From contig AP026542.1 of NCBI GenBank assembly GCA_026075535.2, positions 10,168,001 through 10,232,000 of the forward strand: a DNA stretch of 64,000 nucleotides, in the 5' to 3' direction. The notes beneath the pieces were generated by a model, which was not told the DNA's origin, made no database searches, and was given only the letters and a program-made list of their open reading frames with translations. Shown in pieces: positions 31,867 through 43,319 of the stretch. Made by a program: the position numbers and the translations under genes. This DNA comes from Tricholoma matsutake. Taxonomy: Eukaryota; Basidiomycota; Agaricomycetes; Agaricales; Tricholomataceae. The first letter of the stretch is position 1. Every line of letters starts with the position of its first letter.

Positions 31867-32401
31867 TGTTAAGAACTGAACCAAGAGGGTATGTCAGAAT
31901 CCAGTTGGACCCAGCAGGTTTTGATAGTGGAGAGTTGTCAGGTTGTAGCAGATATTGCAGAGGGGAAACAGAAAGCCTTGGCTTCAGCTTATAAGAAGCT
32001 GCAGCCTTCACCTCATCTGGTGTCCTAATTTCAAGACAAAGGATTGGAGAAGGAGGGCAGGTAAGTGCAGATGAGCACAGAAGATTGAGTATGAGGAACT
32101 TAGGTTAAGTCCAGATAGAATCAGGACTTCAGAGGGTGACAAGAGGTTGAGTTGAAGGGAATCCAGACTCTTAGCAGAAGACAAGAGATAGGAGGAGAAT
32201 GTGATTGGATTATCTTTGTTGATATACAAACTGAGGAATACAAGGCAAAACTAACTAAGCTTAAATACTAGAGTCTGGAATAAAGGTGGAATGGAAACAG
32301 GAGCTGCAGCAGTGTCTCAACTGTGTAGATAAATTACCTAGTGGGAGCCACACAGGAATCCATAGTCAAATTTGCAAAACTAGATGGCAGCCTTGAGAGG
32401 C
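31867..32401 (-). repeat. LTR of element B (right, 5' in element sense)
   Basis: Matches 19583-20103 from TGTTAAGAACTGAACC to CCTTGAGAGGC, with an extra ~10 bp near 31930 and AAGAAGCTGCAGCC where the left copy is shorter. Most differences are transitions. The divergence between the two is clearly larger than for element A. Confidence 0.75.
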
Positions 32402-33370
32402 AGCCATGGATGCTGTCCAAGGCAGCCTGGTGCACAGCAGTATGGGCAGTGCAAGGCAGCTGGAAACAATATCAGAAAACATCGGAAGAAGTTGGGTATA
32501 AAACAGGAGACGAGACAGGGAGTGGAAAAGGGTTGGATAGTTGCAGGTTCCAATTGGGCAAGGAATGGATCGTGACAGGGAGCAAAGATGGGTGGGATGC
32601 CACAGGATGGGTTTATACCAACTGGGGAGGAGTTTGGGGATGAAGAAGCATTGTGTAGGAATGCACAGCAATTCTGATCCATATTGAGATTGAGAGGCAT
32701 AGATGGCTCACTCCTACACCTTGCTTTTAGCTGGTGGAAGAGCTGTATATGGATTGTCGAGGGCTGTAGTTGCTGGGGTGAGTCTCCAGGAGAACATTGA
32801 GAAGAAGTTGGTATGTAGCATTGGTGGTGGTGGATATGGGAGGTGAGAGTCATTTCACAAGGCAGCAGATGGTGGAGAAAGAAAGACTTGAAAAGGTGTT
32901 CTGGTGACTGACAGATGTAAGACAGAATAGTGGTCAAAGTTAGTTTGAGTTGGGATCGGGTTCTTACCTGGACTCAATTGCACATCAGCCTCATATGACA
33001 TTGATCAAATAACTGCCTGCCATTCCACATATAGTACAGTCAGCCACATGGTTGAGAGCACTGAACATTGATGTTCATACATCAATTACCCACACAGAGC
33101 TTGAATGAAGATCCGCAGGTATATTCCAACCTGGAGCTCCAGCTGTTCAATGAAACACATGGCTCAGTGAGCCATCATGGAGGACAGCTGATCTTGATGG
33201 TCACTAACAAAGTTCTCAGGTATGATTTGTTCAAGGAAACCGTAAAGCTCCTGCAAAAGCTAGTACATCAGTGATAAGAGCCTGTTCAGATATCATGGGT
33301 TGCATATAATTTTTTGGCAACTTGATCCAACATTCTGGTGGCTGCTGAGTGTGGAGTCTTAACTTTACTC
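32402..33370. other. Unassigned
   Basis: A 185-residue minus-strand frame (32380-32937) overlaps the LTR end and is Pro/Ser/His-rich without motifs, so I do not call it. A 68-residue + frame (33068-33274, QVYSNLELQLFNETHGSVSH) has ordinary composition but nothing I recognise. It lies just before the Myb/SANT-like fragment and could be an upstream exon or other TE debris. Confidence 0.3.
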
Positions 33371-33379
33371 ATCCATTAT

Positions 33380-33897
33380 TGATGGACAATTGATTACTAT
33401 GGCCTTGTTTACTTGTTCACAGACTGTTGGCAGAGGCTACAGTAGTTACTGTACTCTCTGCTCTCAATATACCACTCTCCTTGTGTCATCTCAAGCTGTC
33501 CTGAAGGCACAATGGAATCCTCAAGAAACCCAAGCCCTCCTTGACCATCTTGTTGCACACAAGTCTGAGGATGAGGGTGCTGGCAACTTCAATAATCTAA
33601 CATTCAATGCTGCTTTGTCCAGTATTGCACTTTTTCTCACTTTAGAATGACCAAAAATACTCAAATCATGCAAGAACAAGTGGGCATCTGTATGTTAGGT
33701 TGCTTGTTGTTATGTACAAGACTTACTGTGATATGTCTAGCTCAAAGCAATTTTCAAAATGATTGAATCCTATCAAAATGTGTCTGGGGCTCACTGGGAT
33801 CTGCAGCGAGGGGCAAATATTCAAGGAGAAGCTGCCATGGCCATCTTCAGTGCATTCATTGCCCAGAAGGTATGTTTAGATATATTCATCAACATGG
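33380..33897 (+). pseudogene. Myb/SANT-like domain gene fragment
   Basis: The frame gives LKAQWNPQETQALLDHLVAH, EDEGAGNFNNLTFNAALSSI and, after a short intron-like stretch (about 33705-33750, ending TCTAG), KMIESYQNVSGAHWDLQRGA and NIQGEAAMAIFSAFIAQK. This is the trihelix-like Myb/SANT domain (Myb_DNA-bind_3 type) of a multicopy mushroom family, with the conserved W at the helix start. It is followed by a GTATGT donor at 33871 and then cut by an LTR at 33898. Such proteins are probably DNA-binding and often TE-associated; that role is inferred. Single frame breaks suggest it is inactive. Confidence 0.55.
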
Positions 33898-34364
33898 TAT
33901 AAGGGCAACCTCAACCTCTAGCAAAGGGAAATCCAAAGTTCAAATTATACTACATAGTACAGGGATTGGAGGTGCACCTAGCAAAGGGAAGTCCAAAGAG
34001 AAAACTCTAAGGACCCCATTGCCAGTGCCCAGTATATGTGAAGACTGCAAAGATCAAATAATAATCTAAAAATAGAAAAGGCAGAAATAGGCTGATCAAG
34101 GCCACTGAATGACATAGTACCAAGGGGTAGATGTTCTGTCTCTAAATATAAAACTGTCAACATGCACAAATGTGATAGAAAGGGAAATTAGTAATAAAAT
34201 AAGGAAAAATCATAGAAAATAAAGAATAGAAGGAAATGAGGTGAGGAAAAATATAGGACAAATGTAAAAAATAGGAGGGACACATAGGGCACCCTCTAGT
34301 CCCCTTACATCACCCCCCCTCTAAGATGCATCACCCCGATGCATTCAAAATTGCATACAACCAA
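33898..34364 (-). repeat. Family A/E LTR plus a stub of pol 3' end
   Basis: 33898-34309 is a 412-bp relative of the element A LTR (TATAAGGGCAACC...CCCCTTACA) with both CTAGCAAAGGGAA repeats. It is followed by 55 bp matching the end of pol (AAGATGCATCACCCCGATGC). Homology stops at CCAA (34364), where a SINE-like tail begins. So the insertion was cut from the right by another event. Confidence 0.85.
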
Positions 34365-34365
34365 C

Positions 34366-34690
34366 TGAACTTTACACTCCCCCACATAGTCCTGGTGGAC
34401 TGGTAGGATTCCTGGCAGATTCCTGGTGAATCCCTGGTGAAGTCCTGGTCTTCCTGGCAAAGTTGTAAAGAATCAAGCAAGTAAAGAATTACCAGGATTC
34501 CTGGTGGATTCCTGGTGAAGTCCTGGTCTTCCTGGTAAAGTTGTAAAGAATTAAGTAAGAAAGAATCACCAGGATTCCTGGTGGAGTCCTGGTGGAGTCC
34601 TGGTCTTCCTGGTAAACCAATCAGTTCAAAAGGTCACACAATTAACTGTAGATAAATTATATTGATACTAATGCTATGTAATTCTGAGAA
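34366..34690 (-). repeat. SINE-family tail with ~75-bp tandem repeats
   Basis: On the minus strand, units of ATTCTTTACAACTTTRCCAG plus AAGACCAGGACTTCACCAGG repeat about three times. The segment ends TGTGGGGGAGTGTAAAG, the same end as at 45395 and (diverged) at 60113. The tRNA-like head seen in those copies is not recognisable here, so this is a truncated or diverged member. Confidence 0.5.
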
Positions 34691-36150
34691 ATTACTATGA
34701 AAGGCATACAAAAGCCCCCCTATTGTACAGGGGGGCAAGTGCTAAGTAAAAAAAAAAAACACCATCTCACTTATGCAGCAAGATGGTGGGTGCATATACA
34801 CATGGGGGGTTGTTGTCTCCCATCTCCCACCCCCTCATGGCCTCCCTGTGGTCTCCTCCCTTCCCGCCACTTCTCTATCCTCATCATGGAGGGGTGACAT
34901 AGCTGTTAGCACCCATTCCACCCTGCAAGCAAGTGCTCACAGTAGTGGGGGGCAGGTGCTGGGGGTGTCATCTCCCTCCTCCCTTGCCGATACCACACAC
35001 ACAAACCACCCTATGAGCAGGGGCTTGTAGGCATGGTGCTGTGTCATTCAGTGGGGTCATGTAAGAGGAACACCTCATGAGCCCCTACAATGGTTGGCAC
35101 ACATTTGCAAACATTTCTGCAAATGTGCAATCGTTCATGCAACAAAGCACCTTTCATGCAATGAGGTGCCTTTTGCACCAACCATCTACAAACATTCCTA
35201 TATATTGATCCATCAGCCCCTATTGTACTCTCACTATTCTCCAAGTCAAAACCCCTGCACAAACCATTGTCACAGTTTGTGCCTTTGCGCAAACCAGTTG
35301 CACAATCGTTGCACCTGCAGAAATGATTGAGGATGTCTTTGCATGCCCATTACCAATCATGGCCTGATGCAGACACCACTTACCAAGCATGGCCTGATGT
35401 GGACACTATCACTGATTGATGGCTGTCTCCCCAAATGGGAACATGACCCTGGATCTGAATTAGTGCTAGGATGGAAGGGGCTCCAAGTATTTCAGAACAT
35501 TGCATGCCTTCCATATATATACTTTGGCCTTGCACCAGACTCCTTAGAGTTTTCTCTTTGGTTTTCCCTTGCAAGGTATGGGTCTTTTCCTTGTTCAATA
35601 GTTATGGAATCTAATCTTTGGTTTTCCCTTGCAAGTATCAAGTTCTTAGGACTTTGATTGTAAGGTTGTCCTTACAGGTCGTCTCCCCTCCTCGTTGCCA
35701 CCTGTTCCACCTGTGGTCCACCCCCTGAGCAGTTGCTCAAGGGGCTGGAGGTGGGTGGTGTGTCATTGGCATTGCTGTTGTTGGCATTGCTGTTGTTGGC
35801 ATTGTTGTTGTTGTTGTTGTCCCCTCCCCCCATCATTGTTGTTGTTGTCCCCTCCCCCCATCATTGTCATCTCATCCCCCCCCTCTCATCCCCCCCCTCT
35901 TGTCTCCCCCCCTCTTGTCTCCCCTGCTCTTGTTCCTCCTTGTTCCCCCTCATCATTTGGTCATCGGCCCTCATCATTGGCCCTCCATCTGCTCCATTTC
36001 ACCCATGATCCACCCCCTGAGCAGTTGCTCAAGGGGCTGGAGGTGGGTGGTGTATTATCCCTCATTGTCCCTTATTGTTGTCCATCCAGCACCCCACACT
36101 CATGACCCACCCTATGAGCAGAGGCTCGCAGGCATGGGGTAGGTGTGTTG
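34691..36150. repeat. Palindrome-rich low-complexity region
   Basis: No supported gene. Palindromes include AGCCCCCCCTATTGTACAGG-type (34713-34737), CCCTATGAGCAGGGGCTTGT (about 35010), CCCCTGAGCA-GT-TGCTCAAGGGG twice (35722-35744 and 36014-36036, with matching flanks) and CCTATGAGCAGAGGCTCGCA (36110). GTTGTTGGCATTGCT and CTCATCCCCCCC runs lie at 35760-35940. A solo LTR is inserted at 35060-35676. Part of a repeat family shared with 60.8-61.5 kb. Confidence 0.6.
35060..35676 (+). repeat. Solo LTR related to family A
   Basis: TGTAAGAGGAAC...TTGTCCTTACA, 617 bp, flanked by GGTCA (35055-35059) and GGTCG (35677-35681), a 5-bp duplication with one CpG-type transition. It keeps the promoter core of family A: ATATATAC about 30 bp before CCTTAGAGTTTTCTC (35549 region). 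Its last part has the two GGTTTTCCCTTGCAAG repeats equivalent to those of A. No internal region remains, so it is a solo LTR from recombination. Confidence 0.75.
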
Positions 36151-37540
36151 TCAGTTTCGGGGGGAAATATCTCTGAACTTTCCAGTCCAGAAGAGAATCA
36201 GGTTGGGGATGAGATTGGTCCATATAAGATGCATGAAATCATAAGGGAAGGGCATGGGGAAAGAGAGGGAGCTTAAGGTGCTGAGCAGCAGCAAACCTTT
36301 GATGCCATACTTGGTTGCAAGGTGTTCAGAATCTGCATTGATCGAGGTGTACTGGACTTCCTTTGCCTGTTCCATAAATGATGCATGATTTTGTAGTGGA
36401 AGTGCAGATGTGTCATATTGCTATTGCTCCTGTGAGTCTGGAAAGCCATCATTGCACAAAGGAACATAGTGTGTTGTCACTTGCAAGGATGGAATGCGGA
36501 CTCCTTTGATTGTACACATGCAGCATGTAGAAATTGCGTTGTGGCCCTTCATGCGCATAACCATTGACACTGCAGGTATATCACCAAAGATAACAATCAG
36601 ATATGCATGTAGGAGGAAGACAACCTTGGTGATTGCATTGAAAGCAGAAACACCAATCTTGAGCTGCAGGAGTTCCTGGACTAGGGGCCATAAAAATGAA
36701 TCAAAATCACAGGGTTTCTTTGGTCCAGGGATCACCCCAATCAAAATAATGTTCCACTTGAGAAACCACTCTTCAGGAGGGAGGTTGTAGTTGAATATAA
36801 TGATTGGCCATGCAGTCTTGGTACAGCACTTGAAGGGACCAAAGCCATCTGTGGACAACCCAAGTGCAATGTTGCGAGGATCAGAAAAGAACCACATTGA
36901 GAGCTCTTTATCACCAATTGAGATGAACATCTCCCAGCATGAATGGTAATGAGTGCCATCAAAGATATCAGTGATCTTGGTTGGGTCATCTTCATGTTTG
37001 GACCAGTACTGCATTTTTGTTGCATAGGAAGAACTCATGAGCATTGCATGGAGATGGGGAATAATGGGAAGGTACTGGAAAATTGCCTGTGGTGTCGTCC
37101 CATTGGCTTTATAGCAGTCAGTGTTGCATTTGGGGCATTGCTTGAGGGTTTCATATGGGCCAGTGTAGCAGATGCATGAGGAGGGGCAACAGTGATAGCA
37201 CACAGGCTGGAAACCAGAGAAAAATTGAACACATTTCTCTGTATTCTTCAGGGAGTCTATTGGAGACTGAGGAAAACTCATTCAACACAACAGGCAATGT
37301 GACTGGAGTGGTGTAAGTTGGTCAAACCATACTCATCAGCATCACAACTGAGGGGTGGTGGCAAGGCCAGTTCGGGGTAATCATCATTGACTCCAGATGG
37401 TCCTGCTTCACCCATCTGTGAGTCCAAGTTCCCTTCCTGCAACAGACAACCTTGATTGTGAATATTTCCTGGTAGATCATTACAAGTATAGTTGTTGAAC
37501 TCCTCACCTGCAGTAGAGTTAAGTGCTAAGTCCTTCACCA
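36151..37540 (-). pseudogene. Tnp2-type transposase (CACTA-like), partial
   Basis: A 286-residue minus-strand frame (37281-36421) encodes the core of the Transposase_21/Tnp2 family: PQAIFQYLPIIPHLHAMLMS, ITDIFDGTHYHSCWEMFISI, MWFFSDPRNIALGLSTDGFG, KTAWPIIIFNYNLPPEEWFL, GVIPGPKKPCDFDSFLWPLV and LIVIFGDIPAVSMVMRMKGH. After a frame change the segment 36375-36151 ends with FPYDFMHLIWTNLIPNLILF. A zinc-binding-like start (CYHCCPSSCICYTGPYETLK, CPKC) precedes it. Tnp2 proteins cut and paste CACTA elements. The acidic upstream piece (37544-37278, intron-split) is a likely N-terminus. The C-terminal third is missing and no CACTA termini were seen. Confidence 0.8.
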
Positions 37541-37900
37541 ACAAAAGGGCATGTCAAACAGGAGCAGGGCATCCGAGGACCTGTTGCTTTGGGGAAGGGC
37601 AAGAGGATTTCTTGTGTCCAGTCTTCCATACCAAGGACTGGTTCTGTGCAAGGATGGTTGACATCAAAGATGAATGACCTTGCCCAGCCTCATGCTGCTT
37701 TTCAGTCTTTTGGGTGACTGCCTTGCCACAGTTACACATGCAGAGATGTTTAGCAACCATGACTGAGGAACAGATGTTAGCAGGAACACTTGTAGGGATG
37801 CGGGGATTGGCTCACCAGAATCCAGCTCTTCACACCCATTATTGTCCTCCTCATTGTCAGCTTGAGTCTCGATATCAATGGAACACTGCTCATCGTGCCT
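37541..37900. other. Unassigned, between Tnp2 and the foldback
   Basis: Short frames only. 37554-37760 (-) has a Cys/Gln-rich start (LCMCNCGKAVTQKTEKQHEA) that may be a zinc-finger N-terminal exon of the Tnp2 gene, since mushroom TE genes often open with a CxC...H module. This is weakly supported. Confidence 0.3.
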
Positions 37901-38459
37901 TCAGCAACACTCCTAAAGTTTCCTATGAGCTGAAATCAGCACTTTGTATTTCACTCATTGAAGACTTAGGGTTTTTTTGTATTATTATTCAATTGACATC
38001 TACCATGTAACTACTGTAGTGACTAGACAAAATGAACTTACTTGAGAGGACAGCGAGGAGGATGGTGAGAGCACCAACAAACATTGAAGGTGGAAGTTGG
38101 GATGAAAGAGAGAACCCATGCAAAAATGAAGCATCAATGTTGATATTGTTTGGAATGTTAAATTCTTGGGTAATCAGCTATGTAGTTACCCAAGAATTTA
38201 ACATTCTGAACAATATCAACATTAATGCTTCATTTTCACATGGGTTCTCTCTTTCATCCCAACTTCCACCTTCAATGTTTGTTGGTGCTCTCACCATCCT
38301 CCTCGCTGTCCTCTCAAGTAAGTTAATTTTGTCCAGTCACTACAGTAGTTATGTAGTAGATGTCAATTGAATAATAATACAAAAAAAACCCTAAGTCTTC
38401 AATGAGTGAAATACAAAATGCTGATTTCAGCTCATAAGAAAACTCAGGAATGTTGCTGA
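37901..38459. repeat. 559-bp near-perfect foldback (inverted repeat)
   Basis: Two ~273-bp arms (37901-38173 and 38186-38459) face each other around the 12-bp spacer TCAGCTATGTAG. Arm landmarks include GAGAGGACAGCGAGGAGGAT, GTTGATATTGTT and TTGGGTAA next to the centre. The outermost part is less conserved (CACTCCTAAAGTTTCC against CATTCCTGAGTTTTC). The right arm runs into the start of the Spt5-like gene. No target duplication or transposase was seen. It could be a foldback MITE or a local inverted duplication. Confidence 0.85.
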
Positions 38460-41100
38460 GACCATGATGAACAACATCCCAGACAAGGTCTGCCATTTCC
38501 TTGACATTGAGGCTCAAGTGGGTAGCAAGGAGGATGATGATGAGTCAGGAGATGGGCCTCCTGGTGAGTTGACTCTAGTATTCTCTATGAGCACCGTTAA
38601 CATCTGTTTGCATTTCAGATGACTTCATTGATGATCAGGATTGTGGATGATCAGAAGACACACCAAGGCCAAGGCTCCTGGGTAACAAGCTGCCTGACCA
38701 AAACAAGGAGGATCTGAATGACCTTTGGGCAAGAATCTTGGAACAGTTGCGTAACCTTGGTGCACAACAGGCAACATATGATGGTGATGTCGATTCTGAT
38801 GACTCAAACACCCCAGCTTCCATCACTGCACACATGCCAACCAATGCAGATTATCCACTACTGAGGGTCTGCTGCATTGTGAGCCTCAATCATTACAATT
38901 TCCTGGTATTCTACTGACATGTAGTATATTATTATATCTAGCCAGGGAAGGAAACAAACATCATAACCTACCTGTTCAGGACTGCACAACTGAAACACAT
39001 GTTAAGGTCTGCATTTTTGTGGGATTCAGTCTGCAGCTTGTTCTATATCAAGGCCTTCATGAACCCCATGCTGTCTACGCTATTACATTCTAACAACCAA
39101 GTTATTCACCCACAAGAGGGTTTTTCCATGATTGACATGCAAGAGTGGATGATGTTATTGGATATGGATAATGAAAAGAACTTCTCTGTTGGAGATTGGG
39201 TTACAGTTGTACAAAGGGGATGTAGGCTACATTCAGTCCATCGAGAACTGGGGGTAAAGTCAAGCTTCTTTTAGTTCCTTGCCTCCCCTGTCCTCCCGGG
39301 GTTGGTTCTTCATCTGGAAAAAGAAAACGATCTAGCACCTGAACTGACCCCCACCTATTTACCAAGGAGATGCTGGTGCCCTTTGCAATGGAGCATGGCA
39401 TTGCTCAAGTCTGGAAATGGATTGATGAAGACTGGTGGAATATTTTGGGTCAGAAGTTCGAGCACACTCTTGAAGTTAGAACATTCCATGGTCATTCACT
39501 ATTGTCTACCTCGGTCTCCATGCCAAGCACTATATTCTATGAGTTTCAGAATGCCCCTCACCCAGACATCATGAAAGCGACATTCCCTTGCTCTTCAGAA
39601 TGGAAATTTTCTGATGGTGAACATGTAGTAGCCATTCAGCCCTCAGAGAAGCGAGGTATAATCAAAACCATGTGTCCTTTTTCAGTGCAAGTGGATCTTG
39701 AGGGTGGTGAGGGTATGGTGAATGTCCCTTGGTCCAATTTGAGGAAGTATGTTGTCATTGGTGACTTTGCCAAATTGATAAGCAGAGCTCTCTGTGGAGA
39801 AAAAGGATGGGTGGTAGAAATTAGTGGTGACATAACAGTTCAGATTGCTGAATGGTTGGAATAGCAAGACATAAGGGGCAGCATAATGGCTGTTGGAAGG
39901 GGTGGTGTACATGGCAGTGTACATCACAATATCCTAACAGTAGGTATACAGCTGAACTTTTGCAACCAACCACTAATCAGCCTTTACCAGGAACACCAAG
40001 TCCATATAAATTGGGTCAAAGTTATTGACCCACCACTCACATTTATGAGGCAACAGTCTATGTCAAGCAATACACTAGCAGATCCACTCAAAATAACCCA
40101 TCCAACCCATCCATTTGCATCAGATCCATCATATGTTGAGCGGGGGCCATGGATCAAAACAGAAGTCATAGTCTGCAAGGTCAAGCATCCAATGAAGGGC
40201 TATCATGCAGGATGTTCTGCCTTGGCAGGACACTTTAAGTGGCCTCAGAATAACTGCTCAGTTCACCCACATTAACCCAGCCCATCCATTCAAGATTGAG
40301 ATTTTGGACTATGATGATGTTGTGGAAGCATTGTATGTTACTCTATATCTGTTAGTGTGTATTGTGACTAATTTCCTTCAAGTTCTGGTCTCCCATTATA
40401 TGATTTTGCCCAGCTGTTGAGTAAACTCTTCAAACCTCGTATAAGTCATCCTGCTAGGTTTCTAGCACCCCAGCAAACCTCACCTGTTGGCAGTAGCACT
40501 CCCATGTCGGATTACATTCTCTCATTGCCTGCTTGGAATCCATCATCATGGAATCCTGTTCCTCATTTCCAGGAGACTGAGGGGGCTTCCAGTTCTCATC
40601 ATCTGCCTATCCCCCCACAGCAGCAAGGTCCAGCTCACCCTCTCCTAGACTCGCAACTTAATGGTGCCAAAATGAAGGTATTGGTTACTGGTGGAGAATA
40701 TAAAGGTAAGGAAATGGCCGTTGCAGTTGTGCAAGTGGATGGACAGCTATCAGTACAGTTCTTGCATTACAAGATGTCAGGATCCTTGCCTCCAGAACAG
40801 ATTTCTCCCAAGCACCCTAACCTGATGTGCAACAATGGGCTGCTTGTTGTGATTGAAGGTGATCACTGTGGCAAACATGTTTGTTGGATCCACCATCAAT
40901 ATGAAGATGGTCGACCAATTGTCATAGTGGCTGTTATCAATTGGGTGGAGGATGGTCAAGAAAGTCTTTTGGGGGAATGCTTGGAGTTTAGTCCCGATGA
41001 ACTGTGTGTTGGCCACGAGATGAAGGAGGAAAAACAATGGAATGATGGACTAATGTCTGGTCTTCATGAGGAAGCAAGGAAGACTCATGCAAAAAGGTGA
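38440..41100 (+). pseudogene. Spt5-like (NGN/KOW) multicopy gene, decayed
   Basis: Exons with short introns (38564-38618, GTGAGT...TTTCAG; 38879-38941, GTGAGC...TCTAG) encode an acidic N-terminus (FLDIEAQVGSKEDDDESGDG, then DDFIDDQD), an NGN-like part (YLFRTAQLKHMLRSAFLWDS), a KOW-type start (FSVGDWVTVVQRG), SSGKRKR, a second KOW (VIGDFAKLISRALCGEKGWV) and a C-terminal domain (40417-41100: LVTGGEYKGKEMAVAVVQVD, NNGLLVVIEGDHCGKHVCWI, LLGECLEFSPDELC). This order is that of the elongation factor Spt5, which clamps RNA polymerase II. Frameshifts at about 39270 and 39370 and a stop at 39864 disable it. I recall many such Spt5-like copies in mushroom genomes, and its position beside Tnp2 suggests a TE passenger. 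Confidence 0.65.
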
Positions 41101-41637
41101 TAGGTTCAAGTCTTTACAATAATTCAGATACTCTACAATTTATTCTATGTGCATTACTTTCTGCCGCTTATTCTGCCCATCATCCTCTTCTTTCTCTCAT
41201 CCCCTTGCTTTCTTCCACACTTCTTTTCTTGTTGGACATTTATGTTGAAGACTGGGTTTACTAAGTGGCTACCATCAATGTAGATGCAGATTATGTTCTC
41301 CTGAATTCCAAATGATATGTCATGGCAACTTATCAAGTAAGGATCTTTGCATACCTTTTGTCCAGATGGTTGGATAATACTGACATCTACATCCCTGTCA
41401 GGGACTGGGCTGGCTTGTCTGATATCTATGCAGAATTTTCAGCTTCCATCTGCCTGCAGTCAAATCAGTGCTTACTGCTTGCCTCCGAGACACTGGTGAC
41501 ATCAAGATGGTGAACATTGGCCTCATGTACTATGCAGTTCTCTTCCAGGCCAAGTTGATTCTCCAGATAATAGTCTTGTTCATCTGTTTCTGGTTCCGTC
41601 ATGCTTTCTGCAATCACCTCGGAGTCGCTGTCACTGA
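41101..41637. other. Unassigned flank of hAT-like element
   Basis: A minus-strand frame (41695-41465) has an acidic run (DSDSEVIAESMTEPETDEQD) and may be a fragment of some gene or the tail of the Spt5-like region. A pyrimidine-rich stretch lies at 41160-41230. Nothing is recognisable. Confidence 0.25.
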
Positions 41638-42451
41638 TAGTGTTCAAAAGTCCGGTCCAGTCTGGTTTTTTGACTTCCAAATGGGGCAACCACAACCAGT
41701 CCAGGACTGACCCAGATATTGGGGGGACTGAACTGGACCACTTAGGACCAGTCTTTTTCAGTTAATGGACTGGGAAAAGATGGGTTTGGACCAGTTTTTT
41801 GATGTAAAATTTGTCATGCTAATATAAGCCATCTGTATCTCAACAATCATTGCTCAGAACCTTGAAAGAATAATCTAACATGATAGAGCTTGTAAATACC
41901 CGGCTTTTGATCCAATTCTTAAGAGATTTAATAGAGATTTGACATAGCTATGACTGAAACTGAATTACATCTGCTAAAGATGCAGGTAAAATGTAATGTG
42001 ACAACCATAAATTATGTGATGCATATCTTACATTGATGGATGGCGAGCATATTTACCTACATAAAATCTCCATATCCAAAAATATAATGAAGCAAAATGA
42101 TCAAAATATGAGTGAGTTAGAATCAAAGTGATTCTGATACAAGTTGAATGAAAAAAAAAAATTGTACCAAAATGAATTTGGTCATATCTTTCTCAATTCT
42201 TCACCATTTTTGATGAACCAAAGGTCAAATTAAAGGTAATAATCATGGTTACATGGTTATATAGCGCATGTAACGTTTGACCAGTTGCAACAGGTTTAAA
42301 CTGGTCCTACATTATTTTTCAAAATGAAAGACCTGCAACTGGACTGCAAAAGACCAGTCCATAAATAGACCACTAGTCCAGTCCTAATTGGTCCAGTTCA
42401 GTCTGGTTTTGGTCTTTTTTTCAGTCCTATAGACCAGACCTTCAAACACTA
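41638..42451. mobile_element. 814-bp non-autonomous hAT-like element
   Basis: Termini TAGTGTTCAAAAGTCC and, inverted, TAGTGTTTGAAGGTCT are flanked by the perfect 8-bp duplication GTCACTGA (41630-41637 and 42452-42459). Subterminal regions are packed with TGGTCCAGT/ACTGGACC motifs on both strands, a usual arrangement of transposase binding sites. The AT-rich middle has no coding frame. The related element at 48914-50368 shares the ends and the motif. Confidence 0.9.
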
Positions 42452-43319
42452 GTCACTGATGCTAATTACACTCCTGGCACAATTGCAATTGCAAAGGGCA
42501 GGGTACAGGTGGCGAACAAAGGGGGACTTTTGGTTTGTGATCATCCTAATGCACTGTGGATTTCCTTGCTTGCATCCTACTTTATATATTGCAGGTTTTG
42601 TTAGTCTACCCAGATGACTATTTACCCTAAGTTTAAGATCTGGAATGATGCCAAGCAATGTAAGGTCTCCTTGTGCCTTTACATGACAGCATTTCTGAAT
42701 GTTGAATGTGTTATTTGCATCCCTTAGCTTTTGATACCATGGTGACTAACTAATATAGTTTGCCCAAGGTCTGGCACCCAAGGTCTGGCATCAAGCAATG
42801 AGTGCCATTTCTGCCTATACATTATGTCTAGTCTATGTGAAGTGCATCCCCCTGGATGTGTTGATCACATCCCTGGCTTTGCAGCTAAGTCTAGTCTATG
42901 TGAAATGCATCCTCTGGATGTGTTAATTGCATCCCTGACTTTGCAGCTCCTCCCACCCCCAACACACAAGCTCTGGCTGCAAGCAATGAGCTGATCTCCC
43001 TGGGTGTGTTAATCACATCCCTGGCTTTGCAGCTCCTCCTGCCCCCAACACACAAGCTCCAGCCTGGAATGATGAGCCACTGCATATGTCAAGTCCAGTC
43101 TAGCAAATGCATTCAAATGTGCTAACCATGTCCCAACTTATTTCCAGGAACATTCAAAACCAGGTCCTCAACTTATATAACTTATTCAATATTCTGACCC
43201 TTGTGCTAGAAGACCTCTCTTGTGGTTTGCCTCCACAACTTTGTGCATACATGGATCTTATCCTTTATTGAGTCCTTAAGAGCAACGTGCATTGTTACCT
43301 TCCTCAGCAAATCAATCCT
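42452..43319. repeat. Non-coding with ~61-bp tandem repeats
   Basis: At 42827-43035 the unit GTCTAGTCTATGTGAARTGC plus ATCCYYCTGGATGTGTTRAT and CTTTGCAGCT repeats about three times, the third unit lacking its start. The CACCCCCAACACACAAGCTC block follows the second and third units. The rest shows no gene. A putative TATA-like CTTATATAACTTATTC at 43170 precedes the next gene. Confidence 0.6.

Larger units (their letters stand above)
19583..32401 (-). mobile_element. Ty3/gypsy element B, nested host of A and two hAT-like elements
   Basis: Direct repeats of 521 bp (19583-20103) and 535 bp (31867-32401) flank a minus-strand gypsy. The gag knuckle lies near 31350, the protease at 31180-29130, RT and RNase H at 28880-28191 continuing at 22138-21164, and the integrase zinc finger at about 21080-20750. 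Element A and hAT-like elements at 28802-29126 and 29394-30955 sit inside, each with duplicated target bases, and removing them rejoins the frames. The integrase core is missing and replaced by other sequence (20104-20740). No target duplication for B itself was found. Confidence 0.8.

Noticed and set aside
19583..32401. A target-site duplication for element B
   Set aside because: Bases outside the two LTRs (TGGAG and AGCCA) do not match, and the LTR boundary at the GAGAGGC side is uncertain.
32380..32937. 185-residue minus-strand frame
   Set aside because: It runs into the LTR of element B, is Ser/Pro/His-rich without motifs and has no recognisable partner.
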